Assembly (NCBI GenBank): GCA_003635265.1
Contig: PYIZ01000009.1
Coordinates: forward strand, 153,591-217,590
DNA: 64,000 bases
Direction: 5' to 3'
Origin: Candidatus Poribacteria bacterium
GTDB taxonomy: Bacteria > Poribacteria > WGA-4E > PCPOR2b
Shown here: positions 1 through 7,959 of the stretch, in pieces
Layout: every line of letters begins with the position of its first letter
Position numbering within the stretch: position 1 is the stretch's first letter
Notes under the pieces: generated by a model
Database searches by the model: none
Told to the model about the DNA's origin: nothing
The model's input: only the letters and a program-made list of their open reading frames with translations
Position numbers and translations under genes: made by a program

Positions 1-255
1 GTCAACGCGGCGTGCGCCCATCCCACCGTAGTATCCCATTCGATAGATGTCTATCCGATAGTCGGTCGAGTCAGTTTTGATCTTGAAGAAGATCGTTTCG
101 CCCCGATTGATGCTGATGTCATGACCGAAGCCTTGAATGGTTGGATCGCCCCAACCGTTGATGTCCCACTCCGTTGGCGGATCCCCCGGCAGTTGGTTTT
201 CTCGGACGATGTCATTGGCGGTTTGGTCATGGTGACCCATCGTTTTGAGACTCAT
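1..255 (-). CDS. N,N-dimethylformamidase large-subunit-like protein, N-terminal part (cut by left edge)
   Basis: The minus strand is open from an ATG at 255 to the left edge, giving 85 residues without a stop. GGAAGGAG sits just upstream, which supports this ATG over a second Met at codon 6. The segment includes ENQLPGDPPTEWDI, then WGDPTIQGFG, and ends in IYRMGYYGGMGARRV. This is the opening beta-sandwich region seen in proteins annotated as N,N-dimethylformamidase beta-subunit-like. No signal peptide is present. The catalytic and C-terminal parts lie outside the window, so the reaction cannot be judged. The name comes from recognising the sequence; the substrate is unknown. Confidence 0.72.
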   Translation of the reverse strand, partial: MSLKTMGHHDQTANDIVRENQLPGDPPTEWDINGWGDPTIQGFGHDISINRGETIFFKIKTDSTDYRIDIYRMGYYGGMGARRVD

Positions 256-321
256 ATCTCCTTCCTTTCTACTTGGACCCATTCGTGCCGCGTATTGACC
301 CGTCATTGCAGGTAAGCATTG

Positions 322-1233
322 TCATTGCTCGCGTGCTTCCGCCCAAGCTCTTAATGGAACATCGTCCGGATTTTTTGTAATCCAGTATTGAGAGTGAGGT
401 TGAAATTCAGGGGAAGTCCCCAACGGATTGTCCTTCGACGCCAATGCACCGAGTAATTGCTGTCGTATCGGTGAACTTTTGGCAATCAACTCTGGTGACT
501 GCTCAATGAAATCCGCCGGACGGAGCCACCGGTAGTGGTAGCCGACGTGCATAATCTTGCGGGTTTTGTCCGATAAGTTTGGACCAACACAGTGCCAAGT
601 CGCTGTCCGCCACACGACCGCGGCCCCCGGTTTCAACCTGAGCTCGACCGCTTGGGAGAGATCGAGTTTGCCTTGCTTCTCCCGCCATTCTTGTAGAGGG
701 CGCAGGTGGCTACCCGGCATCAACCATAGATTGCCGGAATTGGACTCACTCATATCGGAGAAGGCATAGAACACCTTAATCTCCATGAAGGGCAACCGCC
801 CGTCCAGTGAGGGCCCCTCAAAAAGCTCTTTGCCCGACAGATCTGGATGCCAACCGAGATTATTGTAGCCGGCTTTTTGGTCGTCTCCATCGCCAGCACC
901 AATAGCACCGGGTTTCAGGTCTTTTGGGTAGGGAGGACGATAATCGAGATGCGTGGTTCGGATCTGAATGTTCCAGCCGATGGCGTCAACGACCAGCGGC
1001 AGCATCTTGGGGTGGTCAATCAGGTCGAGGAACGCTTCGTGCTGGGCTAACGCATTGCGGATAGTGAAGGGGTCGTTGGGAGCCCCGCCATCGGCGCGAC
1101 GAACCCTAGCTTTCACCTCGTCAATAGCCGAGAGTAATCGATCTAGCTCTTCTTGGGTCAAAAAATCTTCGAGGATAATATATCCTTTCTCATCAAAGTC
1201 CTTCTCCTGCTGCGGTGTCATTGCTATCGACAT
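322..1233 (-). CDS. Phytanoyl-CoA dioxygenase (PhyH) family protein
   Basis: This 303-residue protein belongs to the Fe(II)/2-oxoglutarate-dependent PhyH oxygenases, cytosolic enzymes that hydroxylate diverse small molecules. The metal triad is visible: H129-P-D131 in a WHPDLSG stretch and a distal H214 in ATWHCVGPNLSDKTR. R225 is placed to bind 2-oxoglutarate. The start is supported by AAAAGGAGAG upstream. It lies about 140 bp after the methyltransferase gene on the same strand and about 65 bp before the dimethylformamidase-like gene, so it may close the preceding operon. The substrate cannot be deduced. It is one of three PhyH paralogues in the window (others at 22677 and 47955), and they are only distantly alike. 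Confidence 0.85.
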   Translation of the reverse strand: MSIAMTPQQEKDFDEKGYIILEDFLTQEELDRLLSAIDEVKARVRRADGGAPNDPFTIRNALAQHEAFLDLIDHPKMLPLVVDAIGWNIQIRTTHLDYRPPYPKDLKPGAIGAGDGDDQKAGYNNLGWHPDLSGKELFEGPSLDGRLPFMEIKVFYAFSDMSESNSGNLWLMPGSHLRPLQEWREKQGKLDLSQAVELRLKPGAAVVWRTATWHCVGPNLSDKTRKIMHVGYHYRWLRPADFIEQSPELIAKSSPIRQQLLGALASKDNPLGTSPEFQPHSQYWITKNPDDVPLRAWAEAREQ

Positions 1234-1376
1234 CGGTTTCTCTCCTTTTGATGGATTTGTAAAGTACGCGTGATTTGTCAGATTCAGCTTTATGGATCGA
1301 AGGTCAACTGGATTTACGCCACTTTCAAGACCTGAGAAAACTTCAGTTTCCTATTGACCAGCTAGACTTGTGATTT

Positions 1377-2294
1377 TCACCTCTTTTTCGCATGGATGAT
1401 ATAATGTCGATGTACAAAGAAGTCATCTTCGGGGACATTTCTATGCTTGAATTCCGAAACGATCTCCGCAAGCTGTTCTAGCAATGCTTCTCGCTGCTTA
1501 GGAACACATATTGCCTTAATGACTTGACGAACAGATGCCACCCGCTTTTTAAATTCTTGAACTAAACGCACCTGAATATCAAAAAAATACCGTTTCAATT
1601 CTTTGAATCCTGCATTGATTAGCCAAGTACCGATCCACTGAGAGGGATAACGGTTGAATGTTAACGGAAACATGAACTTTAATGTAAGGGCGGTGGATAA
1701 AAGCAGATAAACTGCATCAATTAAATCCTGATGCCCTCGTTTTTCCAACTGGGCATCACCTTGAATTCCAAGTGCTGAGTTGAGTTCAAAATCTGGACGA
1801 AAAGGGATATTGGCTTCAGGATTTACGATAATCACCTCTCCACCAAGCCGCAAATATCTATGAAAATTACTCAATACGTCACAAATTTCCAACGGTGCAA
1901 AGGTATCAATCTCCTCCATGAGATAATCCGCTAATATCAAGTCAAATGAGTTTGCGGCGAACAGCTTCTCATCAGCTAAATTGCCATTGAGGAGCTGGTA
2001 GCTTTCATAGCTTGTTGATTGCAGAACCCTTTCAGCTTCTTCCTTCTTTCTTGTATCTCCGGGCCCGGAGACACAAACGATGTTCTTGGGCTTCTTCTCA
2101 GCCAGAAAGCGTGCACTCCAACCTCCAGTACCTGCATCTAAAACTACTTTATTTTTAAGATCAAGAGAAGCCAAAAATTCGCGTCTTGAAGTGATGGCGG
2201 TACTTTCTATAAATCCCATATCAATTCGAGAGGCATTTTTCTGTTTAACTCCATGACGGGTATAGAACAAGGGAATAAGCGGTGATACACCCAC
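1377..2294 (-). CDS. Class I SAM-dependent methyltransferase
   Basis: This is a 305-residue protein with a Rossmann methyltransferase core. Motif I reads VVLDAGTGGWSARFLA near residue 50, an acidic loop DLILADYLMEE follows, and the motif III region reads LRLGGEVIIVNPEAN. The ORF as drawn begins with GTG immediately after the TAG stop of the ThDP enzyme gene. An internal ATG at 2219, codon 26, is an alternative just before the conserved domain, and neither start has a strong Shine-Dalgarno. The zero-base spacing to the upstream gene argues for co-transcription. The acceptor substrate is unknown; the C-terminal 130 residues do not match a subfamily I recognise. Confidence 0.7.
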   Translation of the reverse strand: MGVSPLIPLFYTRHGVKQKNASRIDMGFIESTAITSRREFLASLDLKNKVVLDAGTGGWSARFLAEKKPKNIVCVSGPGDTRKKEEAERVLQSTSYESYQLLNGNLADEKLFAANSFDLILADYLMEEIDTFAPLEICDVLSNFHRYLRLGGEVIIVNPEANIPFRPDFELNSALGIQGDAQLEKRGHQDLIDAVYLLLSTALTLKFMFPLTFNRYPSQWIGTWLINAGFKELKRYFFDIQVRLVQEFKKRVASVRQVIKAICVPKQREALLEQLAEIVSEFKHRNVPEDDFFVHRHYIIHAKKR

Positions 2295-3968
2295 CTATGA
2301 CGGTGTCCACGCTCGCGGCGCAATACCTTCGACGTGCGTTTTGACATCGACTACTACCGGTCTCTCAGCCGAGAAAGCCTGATCTAATGCGCTAGAAAGT
2401 TCGCTCGGTTTGTTGACCGTAATTCCGAGACAGCCCATCGACTCGGCGATTTTCGCGAAATCGGCATCGGGGAACAGCCAGAGTTCATCGGAGCCTTTCG
2501 TCCGTCCGCCGTAGACTGATTCAACACCGCCCTGTTCTTGATTCAGGGAGTGGTTATTGTTGACCAGAATGACGGCGTTAATTTCGGATTTCACAGCGGT
2601 CTCCAAATCTCCCAGATGATACCAGATGCCGCCGTCGCCGGTGAAGCAGAGTACCGGTCTATTAGGCTGGGCACATTTGGCACCCATCGCCGCGGGCAGT
2701 CCCCAACCGAGCGAACCGGAGCAACGGATGTATATCTGGTCAGGATGTTTGAGATCGAGCATTGTGCCGGTCCAGACACCCGAATGCCCTGTGTCGGAGA
2801 CCAGAATTGCGTCGGCTGGCAGAAGGTCGGTCAGTTCTTTGCAGAGGCGTTCCGGGCGCATCGGCACGATCTCCGAGTTTGCCATGTCGCTGACACTCTC
2901 TTTCCAGTTCCGAACCAGCTCTTGGACTCGGTTGATCCATTCGGTCCGCGGTTCAGCGGTTTCCGCACCATCAATCATGCGGCGCAGCGAGTTTCTGATA
3001 TCGCCTTGCATCCCCAACTGAATTGAGTAATTGCGGCCCAATTCCTCTGGGTTGATATCGAGTTGGATGACCGGCGTTCCTTGGGGCGGAATACTGTATC
3101 CGTTAGTTACTTGCCCACCGGTATGGCTCCCGATGAAGAACACCAAATCCGCCTCACAGACCGCTTGGTTCGCACAATCTCGCGAGTATGAACCGGGGAC
3201 ACCGACCGCCAACGGATGGTCGTAGGGGAACATCGCTTTCGCATTGAGAGCGGTGGCAACCGGAATAGAAAGTTTCTCTGCGAGGGCGATAAGTTCGGCG
3301 CGCGCCCCTGAAGCGGTCACACCGCCACCGGCAACGATGATGGGACGGTTGGCGTTGGCGAGCAGTTGGAGTGCTTCTGTCACTTTTTCGGTTTCTGGTT
3401 CTGGTCGGAAAGGCGGTAGTTGAGCAAAGGACTCTTCGATGATAACTTCCAGATCCGCCTCGCGTTCTACGACCGCCTGACCGGCGAGCCCTTCCAGATC
3501 TATGTGTACGGGTCCCGGTGTGCCGGAGGTGGCGGAACGGAAGGCTTGACGCAGGTAGATCGGGAGTTGTTCTGGCGTAGCGACAAACGCGCTATATTTG
3601 GTCACCGCCGAAAATGGATTGATATGGTCAACCTCTTGATAAGCGTGGCGTTGTTGGTTGATCTGACTCTCCCGACCAGTGATAGCGATGACCGGGGAGC
3701 AGGCGAGGTAGGCATCTTGTAGTCCAGCGGCGAGATTGACCGCACCGACCGACTGCGCCATACAGAGGCTCGGTGCACGTTTGACGCGGGCGTAGGCGTC
3801 TGCCATATATGCGGCACCTTTCTCCCCGTGGGTTTGGACGCGTTTTATTCCCAGTTTTTCCATCTCCATCAGCGCCCTCGGCGCGATGTAGGGCATAAAA
3901 AAGACGTGGGTAATTCCGTAACCGTGGACTGTATCTGCGATGAATTTACTTCCTGTCATTTGAGGCAT
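2295..3968 (-). CDS. Thiamine-diphosphate-dependent enzyme, acetolactate-synthase-like
   Basis: This 557-residue protein has the three-domain ThDP fold: pyrimidine-binding domain (1-165), central domain (190-330) and pyrophosphate-binding domain (370-545). The catalytic glutamate is E49 in QTHGEKGAAYMADAYAR. The ThDP/Mg motif is GDGG at 444-447, followed about 23 residues later by NNN (470-472). The start has AGGAGA upstream. There is no ilvN-like regulatory gene next door and the neighbours are an SDR, a Rieske protein and an amidohydrolase. It is therefore more likely a decarboxylase or carboligase of a catabolic pathway than the biosynthetic acetolactate synthase. The substrate is not predictable from sequence alone. 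Confidence 0.82.
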   Translation of the reverse strand: MPQMTGSKFIADTVHGYGITHVFFMPYIAPRALMEMEKLGIKRVQTHGEKGAAYMADAYARVKRAPSLCMAQSVGAVNLAAGLQDAYLACSPVIAITGRESQINQQRHAYQEVDHINPFSAVTKYSAFVATPEQLPIYLRQAFRSATSGTPGPVHIDLEGLAGQAVVEREADLEVIIEESFAQLPPFRPEPETEKVTEALQLLANANRPIIVAGGGVTASGARAELIALAEKLSIPVATALNAKAMFPYDHPLAVGVPGSYSRDCANQAVCEADLVFFIGSHTGGQVTNGYSIPPQGTPVIQLDINPEELGRNYSIQLGMQGDIRNSLRRMIDGAETAEPRTEWINRVQELVRNWKESVSDMANSEIVPMRPERLCKELTDLLPADAILVSDTGHSGVWTGTMLDLKHPDQIYIRCSGSLGWGLPAAMGAKCAQPNRPVLCFTGDGGIWYHLGDLETAVKSEINAVILVNNNHSLNQEQGGVESVYGGRTKGSDELWLFPDADFAKIAESMGCLGITVNKPSELSSALDQAFSAERPVVVDVKTHVEGIAPRAWTPS

Positions 3969-3995
3969 ACTGTTTTCTCCTATAGGAACGATTTT

Positions 3996-4784
3996 TTACA
4001 GCTTTCTTGGGGTGCCACCATCGATGTTTATGATTTCGCCCGTTATGAACCGGGACTCGTCGGAAACAAGGAAAAGCACTAGATTTGCCACATCTTCAGG
4101 ATAACCCGGACCGTCGAGTATCTGCGACAGATCGAAAATTGGCTTGAAGAAGTGATGTTCTCTGCCACCGGTTGCCATCGGGGTGAGGATTTGTCCGGGG
4201 CGCACACAATTGACCCGAATATTGTGCTGCCCGCCCATACTCGATGTATATCGAGTAAAAGCCTCGACACCCGCTTTTGCCACATAGTATGAGGATGACG
4301 GTGCTCTGCCAGTTATATCATACATGTTCTTGCTAAATCCGATGACGGCGGCAATAGATGAATTGTTTACTATAGCACCGCCGCCTGCATCTACCATGTG
4401 GGGCCAGACCGCTCGCGACATGTAGAAGGTGCCGGACAAATTGACGTCAATCACTCGATCCCAGCCGTCGTCTCCTTCGTTGGGGAAGTTCTCTCCGACT
4501 CCTCCACCCGCGTTATTGAAGAGGATATTGATCGCGCCGTATGTCGAGACAGCTTCTTCTACCGCCGAATCAACGGCGCTACTATCTGAGACATCGCAAG
4601 AGATGAATGTTGCTTCGCCTCCCTCGCTATTTATGGCTTCCTGAACTTGAACCCCCTCCTCTTCCCTTCTTGCCATAATGGCGACTTTTGCGCCTTCTTG
4701 GGCAAAGAGGTGGGCGGTTGCTTTGCCGATACCGCTGTTTCCACCGGTGATAACTGCAACTTTACCTTCTAGCCTTCCTGACAT
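3996..4784 (-). CDS. Short-chain dehydrogenase/reductase (SDR)
   Basis: This 262-residue classical SDR is an NAD(P)-dependent alcohol/ketone oxidoreductase. It shows TGGNSGIG (13-20) for the cofactor, NNAGG at 90-94, Ser142/143, and the catalytic Y166-x-x-x-K170. The C-terminus FITGEIINIDGG is typical of the family. AAAGGAGAA precedes the ATG. It lies 27 bp from the downstream ThDP gene and about 50 bp from the upstream Rieske gene, all on the minus strand, consistent with one operon. It probably oxidises or reduces an intermediate handled by these neighbours, but the substrate is not readable. Confidence 0.88.
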   Translation of the reverse strand: MSGRLEGKVAVITGGNSGIGKATAHLFAQEGAKVAIMARREEEGVQVQEAINSEGGEATFISCDVSDSSAVDSAVEEAVSTYGAINILFNNAGGGVGENFPNEGDDGWDRVIDVNLSGTFYMSRAVWPHMVDAGGGAIVNNSSIAAVIGFSKNMYDITGRAPSSSYYVAKAGVEAFTRYTSSMGGQHNIRVNCVRPGQILTPMATGGREHHFFKPIFDLSQILDGPGYPEDVANLVLFLVSDESRFITGEIINIDGGTPRKL

Positions 4785-4832
4785 GATTTTCTCCTTTGCA
4801 GACGATCCACGGTTTATCTGTTTGACATCGCC

Positions 4833-5210
4833 TTAGTCCTCATATTCAACAACGATGTCATCGCCTTGGATCTTAACTGGGTAGGTTTTGGCTCGTATCT
4901 CTGGATCTACCAAACAACGTCCGGTCGCAATATCGAACGCCCACTGATGCCATGGACAGCGCAGCACCTCGCCTAAGCCATCGACGGAGATTGTGGAACC
5001 GGGCGTGGAGGCGGGCGCATCGGTACTAACCCGACCGCTAAGTTCGCCGGTGCAGAGGGGACCGTTCTTGTGAGGGCAGATGTTGCGTACGGCGTAGAAT
5101 GATCCATTGATGTTAAAGACGCCAATGCCAGCCCTGCCCCGGAACGGCACGACGATCTTGCGCTCACCCGGTGGGATGTCCCCCACTTTCCCGATAACAA
5201 CGCTTGCCAT
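4833..5210 (-). CDS. Rieske [2Fe-2S] ferredoxin-like protein
   Basis: This 125-residue protein is a single Rieske domain. The cluster ligands are C45-P-H47 and C85-P-W-H88. Its length fits the ferredoxin component or a stand-alone Rieske subunit of aromatic-ring or amine oxygenases. The ATG lies 2 bp after the stop of the amidohydrolase gene, with AGGGA inside that gene's end as ribosome site, so translation is probably coupled. No terminal oxygenase alpha subunit is present in the window. Its redox partner is therefore unknown; the dioxygenase at 322 is not a Rieske enzyme. Confidence 0.85.
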   Translation of the reverse strand: MASVVIGKVGDIPPGERKIVVPFRGRAGIGVFNINGSFYAVRNICPHKNGPLCTGELSGRVSTDAPASTPGSTISVDGLGEVLRCPWHQWAFDIATGRCLVDPEIRAKTYPVKIQGDDIVVEYED

Positions 5211-5212
5211 GG

Positions 5213-6379
5213 CTAATTCCCTGTGTCTATCCGGAGCATATCGAGCGCATTACCGGCAAAGATTCGGTGGTGCAGGTCGTCATCAAGCTTGGGGAAGATC
5301 GTCACCGGATCATTCCAGTCGAAGTGCGGGAAGTCTGAGCAGAATATCAGCGTTTCGTCTGCGTGCAGCATCTCCAACATCTGGTACATCTGCTCTGGTT
5401 TCTCTGGCTCGTGCATTGGTTGTGAACCGATTCGGATGTGCTCGCGGAAGTATTCGCTCGGCAGACGTTTGAGCCATGGGGTCTGGTCGCGCAGTGCTTT
5501 CCAGTCGGTGTCCAGATGCCACATCACAGAAACCGCCCAGAGCTGCTGCACTTCGATAAGGGCAAACTTGAAATTTGGGAACTTCTCGAACACACCTTCG
5601 CAGATCAGAGATGTCGCATGTGCGCTAGCGACGGTGGGTCGGCTCATCCGTGATTCCATATAGTAGGTGGGATAGCCAACTGGGGTTGGGATGGTCCTCG
5701 CTGCACCGCCACCTCCGCCGATATGGGAAACCACCGGCAGTCCGTGCTGTTCGCACGCCTCCCAGATGGGGTGATAGAAGCGATTGCCAAAGGGCATACT
5801 TGTCCCCATCGGCACCATCACGGCAACGGTGTCCTTGCGGTCAGCCAGTCGATTGATTTCTTCGACTGCTTGGGGTGGGTCTGAAGGCGAAACGAGGATG
5901 GCGTTGACGACACGCTCGTCACGGTCAAGCCAATGTTCGATCGTCCAATCGTTGAACGCCCGGCACAGTGCGGCAGCCCAATCTGGATCGGGCAGTCCCG
6001 AATATCCGTAAAACACCGGAGGTCCGGTCAGCAGCCCGTAGTCGATATTCCAAGGGTCGAGGTGTGTCTCTTGCAGAAATTCCAGCGTGAAATTGAAATC
6101 GCGTGGATCGCCACCGGTATTCCTCTTTCCCGGAACATCTTTGGTCTTCATGCGACCTTTCAGATCGGTGCGGTTGGTCCGAATTGGGATGTTGGGATAG
6201 CCACCCAGATGCAAACCTTGGTCTAGCAGATGCTCCTGATAGAATGTTGATAGATATGGTAGTAATTGTTCGGGGTTACGAAAGTTATGATGAACATCGC
6301 AATCGACAATTGCGACGCCATTTTTGGGCTTGCCGGTCCAGCCCGGCGCAGTAATCGGTGTGGCTCCGACTTGGCTCAT
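5213..6379 (-). CDS. Amidohydrolase family 2 (ACMSD-like metal-dependent hydrolase)
   Basis: This is a 388-residue TIM-barrel amidohydrolase. An N-terminal IVDCDVHHNF stands where amidohydrolase-2 proteins carry their first metal motif, VSHIGGGGG is a central His motif, and CSDFPHFDW near the C-terminus carries the conserved Asp. Family members decarboxylate or hydrolyse carboxylated rings and lactones. AAGGAGG precedes the ATG. It is the first gene of the run amidohydrolase-Rieske-SDR-ThDP enzyme-methyltransferase, with intergenic gaps of 0-50 bp. Operon membership is inferred from spacing. The organic substrate is unknown. Confidence 0.82.
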   Translation of the reverse strand: MSQVGATPITAPGWTGKPKNGVAIVDCDVHHNFRNPEQLLPYLSTFYQEHLLDQGLHLGGYPNIPIRTNRTDLKGRMKTKDVPGKRNTGGDPRDFNFTLEFLQETHLDPWNIDYGLLTGPPVFYGYSGLPDPDWAAALCRAFNDWTIEHWLDRDERVVNAILVSPSDPPQAVEEINRLADRKDTVAVMVPMGTSMPFGNRFYHPIWEACEQHGLPVVSHIGGGGGAARTIPTPVGYPTYYMESRMSRPTVASAHATSLICEGVFEKFPNFKFALIEVQQLWAVSVMWHLDTDWKALRDQTPWLKRLPSEYFREHIRIGSQPMHEPEKPEQMYQMLEMLHADETLIFCSDFPHFDWNDPVTIFPKLDDDLHHRIFAGNALDMLRIDTGN

Positions 6380-6713
6380 ATAGATGCCTCCTTACTTTTA
6401 AACTCCGCCTGACAAATCCTAATAATTTCGTTATAAGATACCATAGATGGGTGGGCAGATCAACAATTTATTTTCGTGATTTTCGGAATGACCTGAATTG
6501 GTAGGCGGGGCATCTTGCCCCGCCGTAGCCTTGACCGGGAGATCGAGGCTACGGGAGAATTAAATGACCCTAGGTGAATGCCCCTGATATTTGACATCAG
6601 GGGTAGATTTCAGGTAGAATAACGGTGTGGCAATTGTACGACAATCTCACCTTTTCACAGGTAAATAAGATATGGTTCCCGAAGCAAAAGCACGATAGCT
6701 AGCATAGCTGGAA
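6380..6713. other. Intergenic region with one G/C-rich palindrome
   Basis: This stretch holds the upstream region of the minus-strand amidohydrolase gene and the approach to the decayed restriction locus. The only structured element seen is the palindrome at 6501-6528. No convincing gene was found. The sequence just before 6714 may contain further HsdR-derived codons broken by stops and frameshifts, but I could not align them. Confidence 0.5.
6501..6528. repeat. G/C palindrome, GGCGGGGCA type
   Basis: GTA and TAG flank a near-perfect hairpin with arms GGCGGGGCA and TGCCCCGCC and a 3-nt loop. The same arms recur at 38077-38102, and a related arm pair (GGGTGGGGT/ACCCCGCCC) occurs at 31742-31766. 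All three are intergenic or just outside gene starts. They look like a dispersed short palindromic repeat family. Confidence 0.7.
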
Positions 6714-6872
6714 ATGATAAAAAACCATATTGCCACATCGCTACGCATTGAGATGGATGATTTGGAGAACATACCGTTTCAAGCAAAGGGCGGGACATTC
6801 AAAGTGTATAAGGTGTTTGGCGATGCGTTGGATACAATTCTTGAGACGCTGAATGAGGGTTTGGCGGCGTAA
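6714..6872 (+). pseudogene. HsdR C-terminal remnant (type I restriction endonuclease subunit)
   Basis: This is a 52-residue open frame starting MIKNHIATSLRIEMDDLE and ending in FGDALDTILETLNEGLAA. It matches the extreme C-terminus typical of EcoEI/EcoR124-like type I restriction subunits, which read roughly IxxHIAxSLSIxxDDF...GG...FGDxLxxLLxELNExLAA. A TAG stop lies two codons upstream in frame, and no helicase or nuclease part precedes it, so about 95 percent of the gene is gone. It sits 32 bp before the coiled-coil gene. The assignment rests on my recognition of the family tail and should be checked by profile search. Confidence 0.7.
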
Positions 6873-6904
6873 ACACCTCAATATGTTGGAAGGAGAACAC
6901 AGCG

Positions 6905-7267
6905 ATGAAACACACAAACCGGCAGTGTCGATTAGACGCGCTAAAAATCCGTGAAGCAGAGGGAACCCTGACAAAACAGGAGCGGACTGAGCTTGAGGCT
7001 ATTTTCGCGGAACTGGATGCTGAGGAAGCAGAGGCATTGAAACCAGCACGAAAAAGAGGCCAACAGTTACAAGCCAAAGCGTTTGAAGAAAAGACGGAAC
7101 TTGAGTCAACCGTTGCTCAGTTACAAGATATCATTAATGAGCAGCAAAAACTCCTAGATGATGCTTGCTCATATCTGGCTCAGTTGCGGGCAAAGCGTAC
7201 ATTGCTTGCTGATAAGTATCGACGTCTCACCGGACAGGAACTCACCTTCACTGTTGAAGGGAAATGA
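6905..7267 (+). CDS. Small coiled-coil protein paired with HNH nuclease
   Basis: This is a 120-residue, highly charged protein predicted to be mostly helical. From about residue 18 to 105 it carries long runs rich in Glu, Lys, Gln and Leu with heptad-like spacing (for example ELESTVAQLQDIINEQQKLLDD). GGAAGGAG precedes the ATG. Only 3 bp separate it from the HNH gene, so the two are almost certainly co-expressed. I do not recognise a named family. Its position between hsdR and hsdS remnants suggests cargo inserted in, or left over from, a restriction locus. A structural or DNA-bridging partner for the nuclease is a guess. Confidence 0.72.
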   Translation: MKHTNRQCRLDALKIREAEGTLTKQERTELEAIFAELDAEEAEALKPARKRGQQLQAKAFEEKTELESTVAQLQDIINEQQKLLDDACSYLAQLRAKRTLLADKYRRLTGQELTFTVEGK

Positions 7268-7270
7268 TAT

Positions 7271-7789
7271 ATGGATGAGCAACGGCGTGAGCAAGTGCGT
7301 GAACGATATACCTACCGTTGCGGATATTGTGGCGTTCACGAAGCCGATGTCGGTTCGACGTTGACAATTGACCACCATCGCCCACGGCGGCATGGCGGCA
7401 CAGATGATAATGGAAACATCGTTTATTGCTGCACCCGATGCAACCAACATAAAGGGGCGTATTGGCACGAAGTCCACGCGCCGTATATTCGCTTACTTCA
7501 CCCGCTTGATGATTCACTGGACTTACACCTTCTCGAAGAGCAAAACGGTCAACTTGTTGGACAGACGCCCGAAGGGGTGTTTTACATCCATCGGTTGCAT
7601 TTGAATCGTCCACAACTTATTGAACATCGTCTCGGTAGATGTGCCGATCAAAGAACGCTTAATGAGGTCAATGAACTACGTCAACAGCTACGCGATTTAC
7701 AGCAACAAATGAGGCGGTTGCATTCATCTTTCCAAGAAACGATGGATGAAATTGAACGAGAGACCATAATAGACAACTCTTTCCCCTAG
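7271..7789 (+). CDS. HNH endonuclease
   Basis: This is a 172-residue protein with a compact HNH domain in its first 65 residues. It shows zinc-type C17-x-x-C20, the D34-H35-H36 core in TIDHHRPRRHGG, then C54-x-x-C57-N58 and K61. The remainder is a coiled-coil tail (about 125-165, LRQQLRDLQQQMRR). HNH proteins nick or cleave DNA, either in defence, as homing enzymes or in repair. AAGGG lies upstream, and the gene directly follows the coiled-coil gene. The nearest genes are restriction-system relics, so a defence role is plausible but not shown. Confidence 0.85.
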   Translation: MDEQRREQVRERYTYRCGYCGVHEADVGSTLTIDHHRPRRHGGTDDNGNIVYCCTRCNQHKGAYWHEVHAPYIRLLHPLDDSLDLHLLEEQNGQLVGQTPEGVFYIHRLHLNRPQLIEHRLGRCADQRTLNEVNELRQQLRDLQQQMRRLHSSFQETMDEIERETIIDNSFP

Positions 7790-7844
7790 TATTGGATAAT
7801 ATCTTTGATGTTACCAAACGCTTTAACACGAACCCGCAAAAAAA

Positions 7845-7923
7845 CGTTAATAACACTGCGTCTTATTAACGGCAATGAAAATAAAGGTTGACAAAACGTT
7901 AATAGTGCTTCGTCCTATTAACG
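7845..7923. repeat. Two tandem hairpins with a covarying base pair
   Basis: Hairpin 1 (7845-7871) has arms CGTTAATAA and TTATTAACG around a 9-nt loop. Hairpin 2 (7897-7923) has arms CGTTAATAG and CTATTAACG, also with a 9-nt loop. The innermost stem pair changes from A-T to G-C with both partners altered, which suggests the fold is maintained. Each copy is followed by an A-rich tract. They lie between the HNH gene and the HsdS stub. They could be terminators, recombination sites or a structured RNA. Confidence 0.7.
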
Positions 7924-7959
7924 GGAAGTAATAAAAATAAACCTAAAGAGGGATTTGAT

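Noticed and set aside
121-315. Plus-strand ORF of 64 aa at the left end
   Set aside because: It is antisense to the dimethylformamidase-like gene, which has a good ribosome site and recognised sequence. The plus frame is a shadow.
2538-3026. Plus-strand ORF of 162 aa
   Set aside because: It lies antisense within the ThDP enzyme gene, and its protein matches nothing I recognise.
7668-7856. Minus-strand 62-aa ORF near the HNH gene
   Set aside because: Antisense to the HNH coiled-coil tail and hairpin 1; no ribosome site.
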